A stretch of 64,000 bases of DNA from Atrichornis clamosus (Eukaryota > Chordata > Aves > Passeriformes > Menuridae): positions 62,001 to 126,000 of the forward strand of contig WBMZ01011889.1 in the NCBI GenBank assembly GCA_013400975.1, given 5' to 3'. Below the pieces are notes generated by a model. That model was not told the origin of the DNA. It was given only the letters and a program-made list of their open reading frames with translations, and made no database searches. Each line of letters starts with the position of its first letter. Position 1 is the first letter of the stretch. The position numbers and the translations under genes are program-made. Below are positions 1-12,400 of this stretch, piece by piece.

Positions 1-2490
1 TCTGGGACAACTATGAGTAGCTTAAGCTGAGCTTTAGCATGAGATTGTCCATTTCTCTGATACCATCATCACCATCATCAAAAAATGGTAAATGAAGTGT
101 CTGGCATCATCTCTCAGGATCCTGTCTTTGTAAACTACCTTCTTGGTTACAAATTTCTACGATCAGAGTAATCCTATGGACACTGCTATTAGGTGAAGTC
201 TGAGGTTACATTACAAATTATTGTTCTTTTTCTAACAGACCTATTGAGAGCTTTTTTAATAAGACTAAAGGATTTTAAAGAGTATTCTTAAACGCTGTGG
301 GTTTTCTCATTCTATGCTATTTAACAGCCGCCTTACTGTAGAAATCTATACAGTTAGGGCTGAGCTTTAGTACTGCTTAGCAGTTCAACTGTAGCCAGTA
401 CGTTACTGAAGCAATTGTTTCAGTAAAACAAACATTACTACCACATGAGTAGTAATGCTATTTTTAGTAAGCAGTTGCAGAAACCAGTGGATATTACACA
501 CCTGTATTCAATGCTTTTAATAGAAGCATTTATTAGCAGAATGAACAAATTTATTTTCTATATGGTTATCTTGACCAATACATTACCTTGCTTATTTGTA
601 CATATTTAACATGGAGTGCTTTGCCAAGAGGATCAGCATCTGATCGGTACATACATGACCCTCTGGTTCTAATTGTCTTCAACAATTAAAGGAACTATGA
701 ATTCAGCTAATAGCAGCAAGTAGACAGTATTAAATGGCATCTGCTTTCTGTGTATTGTAGAATAAAGTCCCTGCCCTTACACTTGAAAATAATAATTAGC
801 CATAATTATAGCCAGTTATTTATAATCTTTAATATGTCTTTGAATGACTCACACTTTTGCTTCTGGAATGGTAGTCTTAGGTGTCAAGTGAAAAATCAAA
901 GTGAATTACAATAACGGAGTATTAATTCTGGAGATACAAGTAAAATATTTTGTACATGTTGATACTGAGTGTCTGCCCCACTGCAGATGCCTAAATGTGA
1001 TGCCATTGAAGTGTCCATCTATTAGACACAGAGTGCAAATCATTTATGATCTCTTCAGTAACATTTTCAGCATGTTGAAAGCAGGATGAGTCGGCAGCTG
1101 AAGAACCTATGGAATGCAAGAATACTAGCTAGCTCTTTCTCTAGTCCTACAACTCCAAACAAATCTTTAAAAGGTAACAACCATATTCCTCTGAATTACC
1201 AGTGTAAGAACTCAGTGTTTTCAATCAAACTGCAAATCCCCACTGAGTACCATACTATTGTAGTTACTTTCACCTCTGCTAGTTCTGTAAGAAGTTGGAC
1301 AGCATTCTGCTGGTTCCAATTTTGCTGTACTTGTTTCCAAGAACTGTTAAGTTATTCAGCTACAACTAATCTGAACTAGCATTCACAGGACCTGAAAAGA
1401 TCAGAACTTGGCCACACCTTAAACTCAAGTATAATAAACCCCTTATCACATTTCTAATTTCTAGTTTGACAGCTTTCTAGAAAAGGCTAGATCCATTATA
1501 AGCTTCACACTTTTCCTAGAACTTAGGGGAGAACAGTTTCCACTGTTCTTGCCCACCATCCAACTGTACAATGTACACTTCTCCCAACACAGAAGGTCAG
1601 TTTATATCAAAGGTGCTATTTTAACATGTCAGTTTTTCAAATTAGCCCATTATTTACTGGTCTCAAAAACAGAAAGTGAATCACTATCACAAGGCATTCT
1701 CACACTTCTGAACAAACACCTTAAGTTTATTGTGATGCATTTGAAGGTAAGTATAAGGCTTGAACCTGCCAACAAAAAAGTCTTATAACAAGATTTATTA
1801 GAAGTTTTAACAAGATGTTTTCATGCTTACCTAAAGCAAGATATGTGTTGTTATGCAAGTCTTGTAAACAAGTAGTTATCTAGCAAATCAAATCCTCAGT
1901 ATCCTCAGGAGATCCTTTATAGCTTCTTTCAGGCCTAATCACCTTCCTGTACACACTCATTACAGAAGTGACCCGTAGCCAGTGATTAAAAACAATTACA
2001 TTAATACTGAGTTTAAGCACAAGCTACAATAAATTTCCTTCTTTGGCCAGTATAAATGACCTTAGGCGTAAAATCATTCTGATACAAACAGCTGCTAATT
2101 TAAGGGATGTAGGAGAAAATGTTCATCTATGTAAAAATAAGTTATCTTTTCTACTGCCCCAAACTACATTCCTACAAAGGAACTACATCTCCACCTAACA
2201 TCTTTAATGAATGTTCACATGCTAATGGCTCCATCAAACAAATAAAAAAACAATTGCTGCCTTCTAGTTCAGAGTGAACAGGGAAAGGGAGCAGTTGGGC
2301 ATTCACATTAGGCAACAAGACACACATTAAGTTTCTTATTCCAAATTAGTCTTGGTCAGAATTTTTCTCCGTTCTCAAACTCTGCCTCTAGTCTTCTAGG
2401 CTCCTTTGATAATTGAAACATTTTGCCAAAAACTTTAGAGTACAAAGACATTATTACCTTGGTATAGAATAAATTTCATACCAAAACACA
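1..2490. other. AT-rich stretch with no gene recognised
   Basis: I see no exon-like open reading frame with splice sites and no recognisable repeat family. It lies beyond the likely TRAPPC6B poly(A) site. By synteny, the convergent GEMIN2 gene should lie to the left. A plus-strand AATAAA at 761-766 could belong to a neighbouring 3' UTR, but nothing in the sequence proves it. Confidence 0.5.
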
Positions 2491-2514
2491 AGCATAGTGT
2501 TATTTCGATGAACA

Positions 2515-2520
2515 TTTATT
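2515..2520 (-). terminator. TRAPPC6B: Candidate TRAPPC6B poly(A) signal
   Basis: This reads AATAAA on the minus strand (TTTATT on plus), 117 bp past the TRAPPC6B stop codon. It would give a short 3' UTR of roughly 140 nt. Longer 3' UTRs using more distal signals cannot be excluded. Confidence 0.55.
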
Positions 2521-2636
2521 ATATATTTTGGAATTGTGCTGCACACTGCTATAATTTACAAGTTATATACAAGAGCCAAGATACTGAATCCATACACAAG
2601 GGCTTTTTAAAGTAGATACCCAGATTTGGATGTGTT

Positions 2637-2668
2637 CTACATCTTCTGTATCATCACCTGAAATTTAC
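2637..2668 (-). CDS. TRAPPC6B: TRAPPC6B coding exon 6 with stop
   Basis: Completes the split Cys codon after TTTGCAG, then encodes KFQVMIQKM and TAG. Confidence 0.92.
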
Positions 2669-5600
2669 CTGCAAAAAAAAGCAGTCAGATCACATTATTA
2701 CCATTAGAGTTATTTCTCCAAGTAATTATTTTCTTGTAATATTTTTTTTTAAAGAAATAGTAAGGAACATTTCAATCTTATGATTTAATTGTAAGCAGTT
2801 GAGCCATTATTTAAATTTACCATTTAAATTTTAACTCCACAATAAACAGCTTTGTCTTTTTTTACTCTAAGTTGACCATGTCCCACATCACAAAAGTTTT
2901 GTCAGCTAAATTTAAAATTTGTGCAAAGTCTGGAAAAAATTTAATTGAGCAGCCTAGGTAGTTACAATGGACTTCACTTACAAAATCTATAATGACTCCT
3001 GTAGAGAAAGATCTTCACTTGTTCAAATAGCCTTCTCAACACACATTCTTACACATGATATGCTTCCAAATGTAAATACAACTTTTTAGTTTTGCTTTCC
3101 ATTCAGGATCATGGACATTCATCCTTTGTCAGTATTTTCTAAATATTAAAGCATTTAGCAGTAAGCCATATCCTGAAGTTCATAAGGACTTCTACGGCCC
3201 AGAAGCTTCAAACTAATCTCACCTTGATAAAAACTTACACAGCAACAAAGTCATCGAGGAAAGTTACCACGTGAGCTAATAATTGAATACTGCAAGAACT
3301 ACTTACATGCAGGCATTGATGAAACTTCAGCTGTTACAATACTCTTTATTCCCAAATTTGATAGGCCTCCTCTGATTAGTCCACAGGTGAATGCTAGATA
3401 CTAAATATAAAGTTGCACTTCAAGTAAGTGTGAAGAGTGAAGCTTGTTGATAAAGATTAAAACTAAATACTCAAGAACAAGATTAAATACTCAGACCATA
3501 GAAAACCATGGAGGTTTTGTAACCATGCCTGAGAGACTTTGTCAGATCTCTAACAGACAAAAACTCCAGTATTTGGTAGAGCAGAGCTCACAACACAGAT
3601 TGGTCTCGTTAGAGGCACTATTTTGAGTCACTTGTTTCTATTTCCATTAAACCTGTACATATTTAATATCCTTAAAATAATTATTCCCAAGGCTTGGCTG
3701 AAATTAGCAACTGTTTTCAAAGTCAATGAAGGACAAACAGTCCAAGGCAGCATTCTTGCACATGCCATATCTTAGAACAAAAAGGTCTGCAGATATGTAA
3801 AATGTGTTGCAAAACAGAAGAAACGTCTCACGACACACACAAAAATCCCAATGACCGTAGCCAGGAATTGTGAGGACTAAGATCAAGAATTGAGAAACAA
3901 GAATCAAGAAATAAAACTGAATGTCCCATTTCTTAATCCCATTGAACCAAAGTGCTCTATGATAGGTTCTGCAGAGGCACTGATTTTACTTACCTGAACT
4001 ATTATCCTAACTCAGCATGTGCACTCAAAACTATTTTCAATTGGTGGAAGATCTTTCTGAACATTAATATAATCTCAGAAGCTTGTTCTAGGTAACAATA
4101 GCATCTTCTAAATGTGTTTTGGAAATTTTGAAAAATCATTTGAAAGCACAAGCTTTCCAAGGAGAAGGGATTTGTGTGACAGTGGCAGGTAGTGGTGGAC
4201 AAGATTCCACCATGAAGTAACTCAAGCAAGCAAGTTTCATAACCAAGAACCACATAACAGCAGCAAGTTTCATAACCATGACCATTTTTTGTGCTATAAA
4301 TCAAATCCACTGTTCTAAAACAATATGCCTTTCTTAAAAAGCACACAGGTTCTGAAGATTAATCTTTCGCTGCCCTTTCAAAGAGTTTCTATCTATTCAA
4401 TTACAAAACTTAAAAGTTACTATTAATAGACCCAGGTAATTCAAATCAAACTGGTAGACCCCACATATAAAATCAAAGGGTACCTTTGGTGCATGTTCTA
4501 AATACTGCTTTCCTGCAGACATTTGTGTCAAGAGACGAAATTTATTGTCTTGAAGGACATAAATACCCTGTTCAAAATGAAATAAATGGTTGTTTAGTTA
4601 AATGTGCAGTAACAGAACCAACATTTTATGTGAATGGATTTGATTTGTAGATAAAATATATATGATCTCAGGCTGAAAAATGAAATTTTAGATTAAAGCA
4701 TATCTGATTTAAGTTTAAATTGTATTACTTACATACAAGGAATATCAAACCAAAAGATTCTTAATCGTGAGTATACAACAAAACCCCTATATAATATGAT
4801 CATTTAACCCTAAAAAATGTTTACATACATTTCTTCTTGGAAGAGTCCTTCCAGTGATCAGAAATAATAGTTCCATACTGGTAATATATCAAATGCAAAC
4901 TGATTTTTACATTCCAATATCAATCTTCATTTGGTATGAAAGTCTCTATTCTTATTCTCAAATTCAGTGGGAATTATTTTTCTTAATAGTAGTACAAGCA
5001 ACAACACCCAGCACACAAATTTAAAGTCTGGCATTTTCTACATTTTGTGCAACAATATGCATCTTAATAAATTAAGTATGAACACAGTGTAGTTTTATCT
5101 ACTCCTACTATTTTAATTTTTTGCTAATGACTGTGCTACTTTGGAATTTCATAACCCTTGTACTTAAATTAGGGCCACATATACAATTAAGATCTTAAGC
5201 TCAATACTGGAGCTTTCATTGAATTAAAAAAACAGATTTCTAAGGTAACTATTATCTGTTAAAGTTATTACTTGATATACAAGCCACTGAAAAATAAAAC
5301 CTATTTTATTTGACACAATCCTTGTACAAATTCTCTTCCTGATTTGACACAACAGGAAAATGGCCATAAGAAAACCAAGTCATTCAGTAGGAAAAAGATT
5401 TTTTACTCTAGTAAAAATGGCTCCTCAAATTATTTTGATCTTGCTTTAAGAACTTTGGCTGTTGACAAAGGAAAGGACATGGGTACAGCTCAATGTCACC
5501 ACCAAGCAAATTTGAGAAGTTTTTCAGCTGTTTCTTACAAATATTTTCAATAGAGTGCAACAGTCTCAACTGCTGAAAACTGTGAATATTCTTCAAAGTA

Positions 5601-7472
5601 AAAAAATTACTTCAACATAGCCATTCTATTTAAATAGATGTTAGGACAGTAGCATCACTTTTTCACTAATTTTCTTATTAACATTTATTAGGAGGTAGAT
5701 AAAAAAGTCCTTGTTTAAATGTTAATCAACTCTAATCATTACTGTCCTTCCTGTTACTCTGCAATAGTGCATATGAGATTCAAAGTATTTAGTCTTTTCA
5801 AACAGGGTGGCAATAAAGATATAACATGCAATTATTAAATTGTGTTCTAAAGCTACATGATAACATGAATATTTAAAAAATCTGCTTTTTAAACAAAAAA
5901 GGAACATTTTGGGTTTCTTAGTAATTAATTCTAGACCAAGAAAAACAAAAAAAATGCACTAGCAATGCAAAATTCTCACCGATTTTCTAAGTTAAATATT
6001 ATTCTATAGCATTAGTACCTGATGATTAGTCCTTAGGTTATCTATTTGTTTTTTGAATACAGTTGTCCAAAAATCTTTGCAAATGAACTTCATAATATCT
6101 AATTCATCCTTGAACCTGGCAGTGTCTTTTGTAAACCTAAGAGATAAGTAAGAAATATATCAATAATGACAGCACACATAGCTTGACCAATTAAAGAGAA
6201 AAACAATTTTTAAAAAATTGTCATATGCAACCTAATTTTTGCGGTTGTTATGGAAATTAGTTTTCCAACCATTGTACAATATCATTCTAGCATCATTCTG
6301 CATTCATCAAGTATTTTAACTTAAGAGCAACAGTGTTATCCTAGAATCTGCAACATGATAGCAGAATAAATTACTTTAATTCCATAATTATTAAAGGCAG
6401 TTGACATACAGAAGGGTGGAAAGTGCTTCATCAGTTTTAACTTTAACTAAATGTCTAAATAGAAGATAACCAAAATGCTCACACCTATACTACTCCTTGG
6501 AAGTAGTCATTTAAATAGGCAAAAGAGTGCTAACAGAGGAACAAACATGTAAAGCTTGTTCCTGTTTTTCAACAAGGGACGTCTTTCTCTTGCTCATTTC
6601 AGATTTCTCTCCCTTTATCCTGGAGGGTCTTTATGTGACACTAAAGCACCACTTTATTCAATGAAAGCGTGACTTCAAAAGCTCAAGAGTCTCCACACGA
6701 CCTCGGAAAGAGGGCGCTAAAGTCGCATCGCGGGTCCCCAAAGGGTCCGAGCAAACAAGGCGGACAGGTGCCTAGTCCCGAAGTTCCAAGGACTGAGAGC
6801 ACTTTACAGAAACGAAAGAGAGTAGCAGCCAACCATAAAATTATGTTTAAGAAGTAAATCAGAAAGACAATAAAATCACGAAACGTACCAGACGCAGGAA
6901 ACCTGCAAAAGTCTACAAAGGGGAATTAAAGATTATTAGAAGTATTAAAAGTATTATATACCCTGACTCGGTTTTAATGACAGAAAGCACTAGGAAAACA
7001 ACACGCTCCAGAAGTGTCCTGTGATACTCAAACACAGGTCCCCACAAGAATGAGATGCCAAAAGAGAAGATGCCAGAACGACTGATGGCAGGAAGACATC
7101 TGCAGCGTTAACTCTCTGTGCACTCCGAGCGGGCGAACACCCTTGGGCCTGGCAGGTGTGTTTTACCGGCGAGGTGAAAGCCCCGAGAACGAAGCCGCGG
7201 GAGCGGGACGAGGGCACTGCCGGGGCCCGGCGGGGACTCACCTCTCGATGAGTCCCTGCCCGACGCGGAAGCCCATGCTTTCCAGCTTGGTGGTGCAGCG
7301 ACCATTCTCCTGCAAGACACAAGGCGCCGCCACCGCAGTGTCAGCCCCGGCATCTGCGGGGCGGCCCCGGGGCGGCCCCGGCCCCACTCACCCCTTCGCC
7401 CTGCTCGGCGGAGCGGTACAGCCCCGCCACCATTTCGCTGTGCAGCAACAGGAACAGCGCCTCGTCCGCCAT
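2637..7472 (-). CDS. TRAPPC6B: TRAPPC6B, trafficking protein particle complex subunit 6B (six coding exons)
   Basis: The six minus-strand coding exons are 7392-7472, 7242-7309, 6019-6136, 4484-4567, 3307-3400 and 2637-2668. They join in phase to 477 nt, or 158 aa plus stop, which is the usual length of vertebrate TRAPPC6B. The protein starts MADEALFLLLHSEMV, contains NGRCTTKLESMGFRVGQGL and KDFWTTVFKKQIDNLRTNHQ, and ends KFQVMIQKM. This is a Bet3-family fold. Family members are core TRAPP subunits that pair with TRAPPC3 and help activate Rab1 in ER-Golgi and Golgi traffic. All introns have GT-AG ends on the minus strand. The start codon lies in a CpG island shared head-to-head with PNN. No break or truncation is seen. 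The paralogue TRAPPC6A is the only serious alternative, and PNN as neighbour favours 6B. Confidence 0.96.
3307..3400 (-). CDS. TRAPPC6B: TRAPPC6B coding exon 5
   Basis: Encodes YLAFTCGLIRGGLSNLGIKS and on to SSMPA, plus the first base of a Cys codon. Acceptor TATATTTAG, donor GTAAGT. Confidence 0.95.
4484..4567 (-). CDS. TRAPPC6B: TRAPPC6B coding exon 4
   Basis: 84 nt in phase 0, encoding GIYVLQDNKFRLLTQMS and on to EHAPK. Human has an isoform lacking one in-frame internal exon. This exon is the only internal one divisible by three with both ends in phase 0, so it could be skipped without a frameshift. Confidence 0.94.
6019..6136 (-). CDS. TRAPPC6B: TRAPPC6B coding exon 3
   Basis: Completes the split Arg codon and encodes the conserved helix FTKDTARFKDELDIMKFICK, then DFWTTVFKKQ. 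Acceptor CTCTTAG, donor GTACTA. Confidence 0.95.
7242..7309 (-). CDS. TRAPPC6B: TRAPPC6B coding exon 2
   Basis: Begins after TCTTGCAG, encodes ENGRCTTKLESMGFRV and on to IE, and ends with two bases of an Arg codon before GTGAGT. Confidence 0.95.
7392..7472 (-). CDS. TRAPPC6B: TRAPPC6B coding exon 1
   Basis: Encodes residues 1-27 from ATG at 7472-7470 and ends at donor GTGAGT (7391-7386), phase 0. Confidence 0.95.
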
Positions 7473-8028
7473 CGCCGGGGCCACCGCCCCTTCCGGGCGG
7501 GCCCAGACGCCCGCGGGAGCTCCCGGCCGAGGCGGAGCGGCCCAGCAGTGCCGGCCAGGCCGGTTCTCCTCGTGGGGGAAGTGCTGGGAAAGGCGCTCTC
7601 GCGTTACGGCTCTGCAGAACCCGCAGACTCAGGCGGCACCGCCAGCCCGGGTGCCTTAGTGGGGGCCGAAGCCAGGAGCAAATGCACCTCCTCCACCGGA
7701 GCTGCCCCCGCCTACCCTACTGCTGGAGCCGGACGGGGCGGTGTCACTGCCTTCGGGGCAGCGCCCGTGCCTTCCAGCCGCGGGGAGCCGGCAGCGGCGC
7801 CGCACTCGGGGCTCGCCCTCGCTCCCACCCCTCCACAGAGCGGTGCCGGCTGCTGCCGGGAAACAGCGCGGTTTAAAGCCTCGCCGCCGCCCCGGGCGCC
7901 AGGAATAACGCCCAGTACGGAGCTTCCCAGCCGCGCCGCTCCGGGCGGGATACGAGGGCAGGGGCGGCCTCGACACGGGCCGCCGGTAAGGCCTCAACCG
8001 CGGCCAGCGTCAAGTAACGCCCCCATCT

Positions 8029-8424
8029 ATTGGCTCGCCGAGCACGGCGGCTTCTGGTAGGGCAGCGGTGATTGGTCCCCGCCCGAGCGGCGCGGGTGCC
8101 GGCTCATCGGCCTCATTGAGAAGGGAAGGCAGGATGTGTGCCGGGTGGGTGGGAACAAGCGTCCTCGAAGTGGTTTTCTGATTGGGCTACCAGGAAATGA
8201 CGTTTTGAGTCTCATTAGCTGTGTGTTATGTCACTCCGGAGGTCCCTCGCATTGATTCGTCTAGCTAGCGGTCAGAGTCTTCCGCTAATTGGACGGCCGG
8301 GATGCCAGTCTGCCCCTGGGCCCTGTAATTGGTGGGCGCCTTCGCCGAGCCTTCCTGAGGGACGTGCCCTTTCCTTTCGTGCCCGGTGATTGGCGGTCAG
8401 AGGGGGCCATCGAGGTGCGATTGG
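8029..8424. promoter_or_regulatory. Cluster of seven inverted CCAAT (ATTGG) boxes
   Basis: ATTGG occurs at 8029, 8071, 8181, 8288, 8328, 8389 and 8420 (first base), all in the same orientation. Several have the extended NF-Y context (GATTGG, TAATTGG, ATTGGCT). The cluster lies between the two divergent start codons. NF-Y binds such boxes; use by either gene is inference. Confidence 0.7.
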
Positions 8425-8528
8425 CTGCGCCCTCCCGGCCTGCGGCCACCGGAGTGGGCGGGGCGTGTTCCCCCCCGTTTCCCAGCCGTGCCTCGCGCGG
8501 GGCCCGGCCAGGCCGCGCGGCGGGCAGG

Positions 8529-8641
8529 ATGGCGGTGGCGGTGCGCGCGCTGCAGGAGCAGCTGGAGAAAGCCAAGGAGAGCCTCAAGCACGTGGACGAG
8601 AATATCCGCAAGCTCACGGGTCGGGACCCCAATGATGTGAG
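8529..8641 (+). CDS. PNN: PNN coding exon 1
   Basis: Encodes residues 1-37 ([10 protein letters not shown] to GRDPNDV) plus two bases of an Arg codon; donor GTGAGG. The ATG follows CAGG in a CpG island and is the only start preserving the family N-terminus. Confidence 0.95.
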
Positions 8642-9436
8642 GTGAGGCGGGGGGTGCCTTGCGGGCCGCTGTCCCGCGGAGGAAGGCCCGGGCGTTTATC
8701 GAGGGGGGGGGCGGGAAGAGGGGAAGCGCGTCTGGCCCGCGGGGCGGGCGGCGCGGAGCTGCCCGCGGCCCCCGCGTCCCCTTGCGCGCCGCCCCCGCAT
8801 CGCTTGCGCGTCGCGGGGGAAGCTCTGCCCGGGGCCGAGTACGTGGCCGCGGGGCGCGGGAGAGAATGGCCGTGGGCACGTCGGGCCGTGCGGGCAGCAG
8901 CGCCCCGAGGGGCCCAGCAGGCACCGCTAACAGTGCCCTCCGTCTCTTGCAGGCCCCCTCAAAACAGGCTGTTAGCCCTCACAGGCCCCGGTGGAGGTAG
9001 AGGGCGCGGGAGTTTATTGCTAAGGTAAGGAGGTGCAGAATGGGCAGTGAGATCCCGTGCATTCTTTCCTTGGCAGTAGTTCGTGCAATTGCCCTGGGTA
9101 TTGTATGTTTCTCGTTTGCCCCCGCTGTTCGCTGTATTGCTGTTTGAATAAGCACCAGAGCTGCCCTGCAGTGTTTTGGGGGTTAAATTTAAAGTGCCTT
9201 TTCATTCTGAGTTGCAACAAGTTTAAACGAGTGGCTCTCTCCAGCCGTTTCAGCTGTTAGCCTGAAAAATAAGGGGGGATATCAAAATGAAGGGAAGCTT
9301 ATGTGGTGTCTGGGACCTTGTCTCTTTGAAATTATTCAAAATCAATCTCTTGGTAATTTAAGAAACTGGTAGGTGCACCAGGAGGAATTTTAATGTACAT
9401 GTAGATAAAAACCCTAATCTTTCATTGTGGCTTTTT

Positions 9437-9486
<50 letters not shown>

Positions 9487-12400
9487 NTTTTTGTTTCTTT
9501 CTCCTTCCCTGTCTCACCCGCCCCAAGTACGAGGACAGTTTTTGTTGAGCATTTCTTAATGGAGCGTGTAGCACATTTTTGTTGGATTTCAATATTAAGC
9601 CACTGGTTAAGGCTTAATACATTTTGAAAATTACTGCAGAGGTGATCATTTGAACATAATGGAGTCCTTGTTTCATGCAGCTTCTCAGTTAAATAAGTGC
9701 AGAAATTCCAGGTGAAGTTATTTGGGTCACAAGTAGTATGTTTGAACGCTTTATTGCAGTATTAACTATAAATGGTGATAGAGCTGAGTAAAATTTATGT
9801 TTAAATCATAAGCACAAAGACAAAATACAGTTCAATTGTGCGGACTTAAGGCGACGCAGGGATTAACCTAACTTGTCCTAAGACCACAACTATTTTCCTT
9901 TTAGGCGTGGATTCTCGGATAGTGGAGGAGGACCCCCAGCCAAACAGAGGGATCTTGAAGGTGCATCCAGTAGGTGGGTGCAAAAATTGATGCAGAGAAC
10001 TTGCTTTTCAGAATGAGAATTTGTAACAGTAAGCCAGTAATGCTTAATAACTGATGACTTTCACTGTCTTCTTTGAAGGTTACATAATTAAGACATCAGA
10101 AATTATTTGAGTGATAGCAAATGACTACAGTGAAATCTTTCTTGTACCTTAGTGTAATGTAAAAACGGTAGTAATAATGTAAAGATCTAGCAATATAAAG
10201 ATACTTGGAATTTTCTGTTTTACGTGGTCTACAGTCTGCTATATTATGTGCTGCTTAGTAGGCACGTTTGTTTGCATTGGACACATACTGAATTATGACT
10301 GAGATCTCCAGTTCAGTAAATTGAATACAGGCAGTGTGACAATGGACTTGGGTTTTGAGCTTTCACATCTGGATGCACATCTCTCAGATGTGATTGATAA
10401 CAGTGAGCTTAAGTGCTGTGGGCACTTAACATGCAATGGTAGTTCTTGACCAGAGCAAGGCTTGCTTTGGAGTTTTTGAGTTAGCAGAAGACGAAGCTGG
10501 GAAATAGGAAAGTGCTGTCCCACAAAGCTAAAAATGAAAGCTGAAAATAACTTCCACTTAAATTATTTATTTTAGAGTTTATTTTATTTAAATTATTTAA
10601 GTTGTACTTTCTTAAAACGTAGGTTGTCCATGTTCTCAGGTGCTATGCCCTTTGCCCCTCCTCACTCATTTTCTAGGTATTTGGTAGGTAACTTAAATAG
10701 CATTTCCTGTTTGAGGAATCGTACCAACCTTTCTCCGTCAATGCATTTAAATCAGTCTGGTGATCCCTTTATACCAGTAGCCATTTTAGAGGTTCTGCAA
10801 AAGTGCAAACATTTAAAACAAGAAATAAATTCCAAATGTTTTCTAAAAAGTCAAATATGGTAGTTATGTGGTCTCTTCTGTTTTTCTTTACTCTAGAAGT
10901 TGTATTAAAATTTAAATTGTTTTGTCTCACTGATTTTCATCAACAGTAGATTCTGTGTAAAATGTTAATGGTTGTTGGAACAGTGGGAAGGTTTTTACTG
11001 GAAGTGTTGGTTCTCCTGACTAGATATGCTGACTTGTATTTTTCTCAGCCAGAAGAGATGCTTTCCTAAACACAAGTTCTCTAGTGACCACAAGCGCTTT
11101 TTCTTCCTCAGGCTGGGTGGAGAACGTCGGACAAGAAGAGAATCACGCCAAGAAAGCGACGCAGAGGATGATGATATTAAAAAGGTAATATATAGTAAAT
11201 GCAGCTGTGCAGGAAAAAACTTACCTGCAACATGATGAACAAACTAGTTTGTTTTTCTTTTTTGTAGCCAGCGTTGCCATCTTCTGTTGTTGCTACCTCC
11301 AAAGAGCGAACACGTCGAGACCTTATACAAGATCAAAATATGGATGAGAAAGGAAAACAAAGGTATACAGAAATCTCCTTTAAATACTGACGTGATACTT
11401 TTGAGCGCTAGCATAGAAAGTAGCTTTAGATATAAAAAGTATTGCACACAGACTGTTGCGTATCAAAGATTATGTTGAAGAGTTGCTATAATGATATAAA
11501 ATGTATTTTTTAAAATATTCTCTCAAAATACTTCACAGCAGCAACATGTGCATTGTTCATGTAACTGAAAGGGATTCTACTTCTCAGGCCACCTAGAGGA
11601 ACAGGTTTGCTAGTGCTGTTTTAACATCTTTTGAGTAAGACAGAAATATCTGTAGCTTCATTGGTTGCTTAACGTTTTGGACTACTACAGCTGTCGTGGT
11701 TCATCATTTATTTTGTTGATTGAAGGAGGTTTTTGGGTATGTTCCTCACTCCCTCTGCTTTTTTTTTTTTAACACAGTAGTTCCATCATGTATTTCTCTT
11801 CTCTTATTTCTTTGACTTCTTATTGTGTGTACACTCTAAGCTTCATTTTGCCTGCTGCTTTTTAGATTCCTCCTATATATATATCTCCTTTTTCCTGTAT
11901 TTTATTTGTCTCAGGGTAGCTCATTAAAATTCTTTCTGAAATGCAGTTCTGTTGGTAAGAGGTATTGGAAAAACAAATTTGCAACTATGTCCAGTCTCTT
12001 GGATTCCATCCACTTCAGACTGTAAGTCACCTGGTGCAATAATAATCCATATCTCAAATAAATAGCAGAATGAGAACTGGAATAAGGAACTATAGAAAGC
12101 TTCTCTGATAAGTCCCACAGATTAACTGGCACAGAAAACTGGCATTTTGCTTGCTTCTTTTAGTTACAATACCACTGATAGTTCTGCTCTTGCTTCCATT
12201 ACTAGGTTCTAATCACTTCCCTCACAGGGAGACATTCAAAATTCTTACTCAACTTCCTAGAGCTTCCTAGGCACTAAAAGTTTGTTCCCTCAGAATTGTA
12301 CTTCTACTGTTTTTCAGTTCAGTAGTCTCTGGGAAGATGAGAAAACCAGTATTAGTCACTGTATGACTTGTGGTGGAAAGAGATTCTTTAAGAGGACAAT

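Larger units (their letters stand above)
7140..9000. promoter_or_regulatory. CpG island, divergent TRAPPC6B/PNN promoter region
   Basis: Very GC- and CpG-rich DNA spans both first exons. The two start codons are 1,056 bp apart and point away from each other. Flanking introns are AT-rich. Both starts sit in ATGGCGG contexts. The exact transcription starts cannot be read from sequence. Confidence 0.85.

Noticed and set aside
1..900. 3' end of GEMIN2
   Set aside because: Expected by synteny, and an AATAAA lies at 761, but no GEMIN2 coding sequence is visible.
7143..8060. 305-codon plus-strand open frame
   Set aside because: It is antisense to TRAPPC6B exons 1 and 2 in a CpG island. GC-rich DNA has few stops, and the Pro/Ala/Gly/Arg composition shows no family. 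TRAPPC6B is proven on the other strand by six in-phase exons.
9427..9627. Phe-rich open frame
   Set aside because: It is simply the poly(T) tract translated, including an N.
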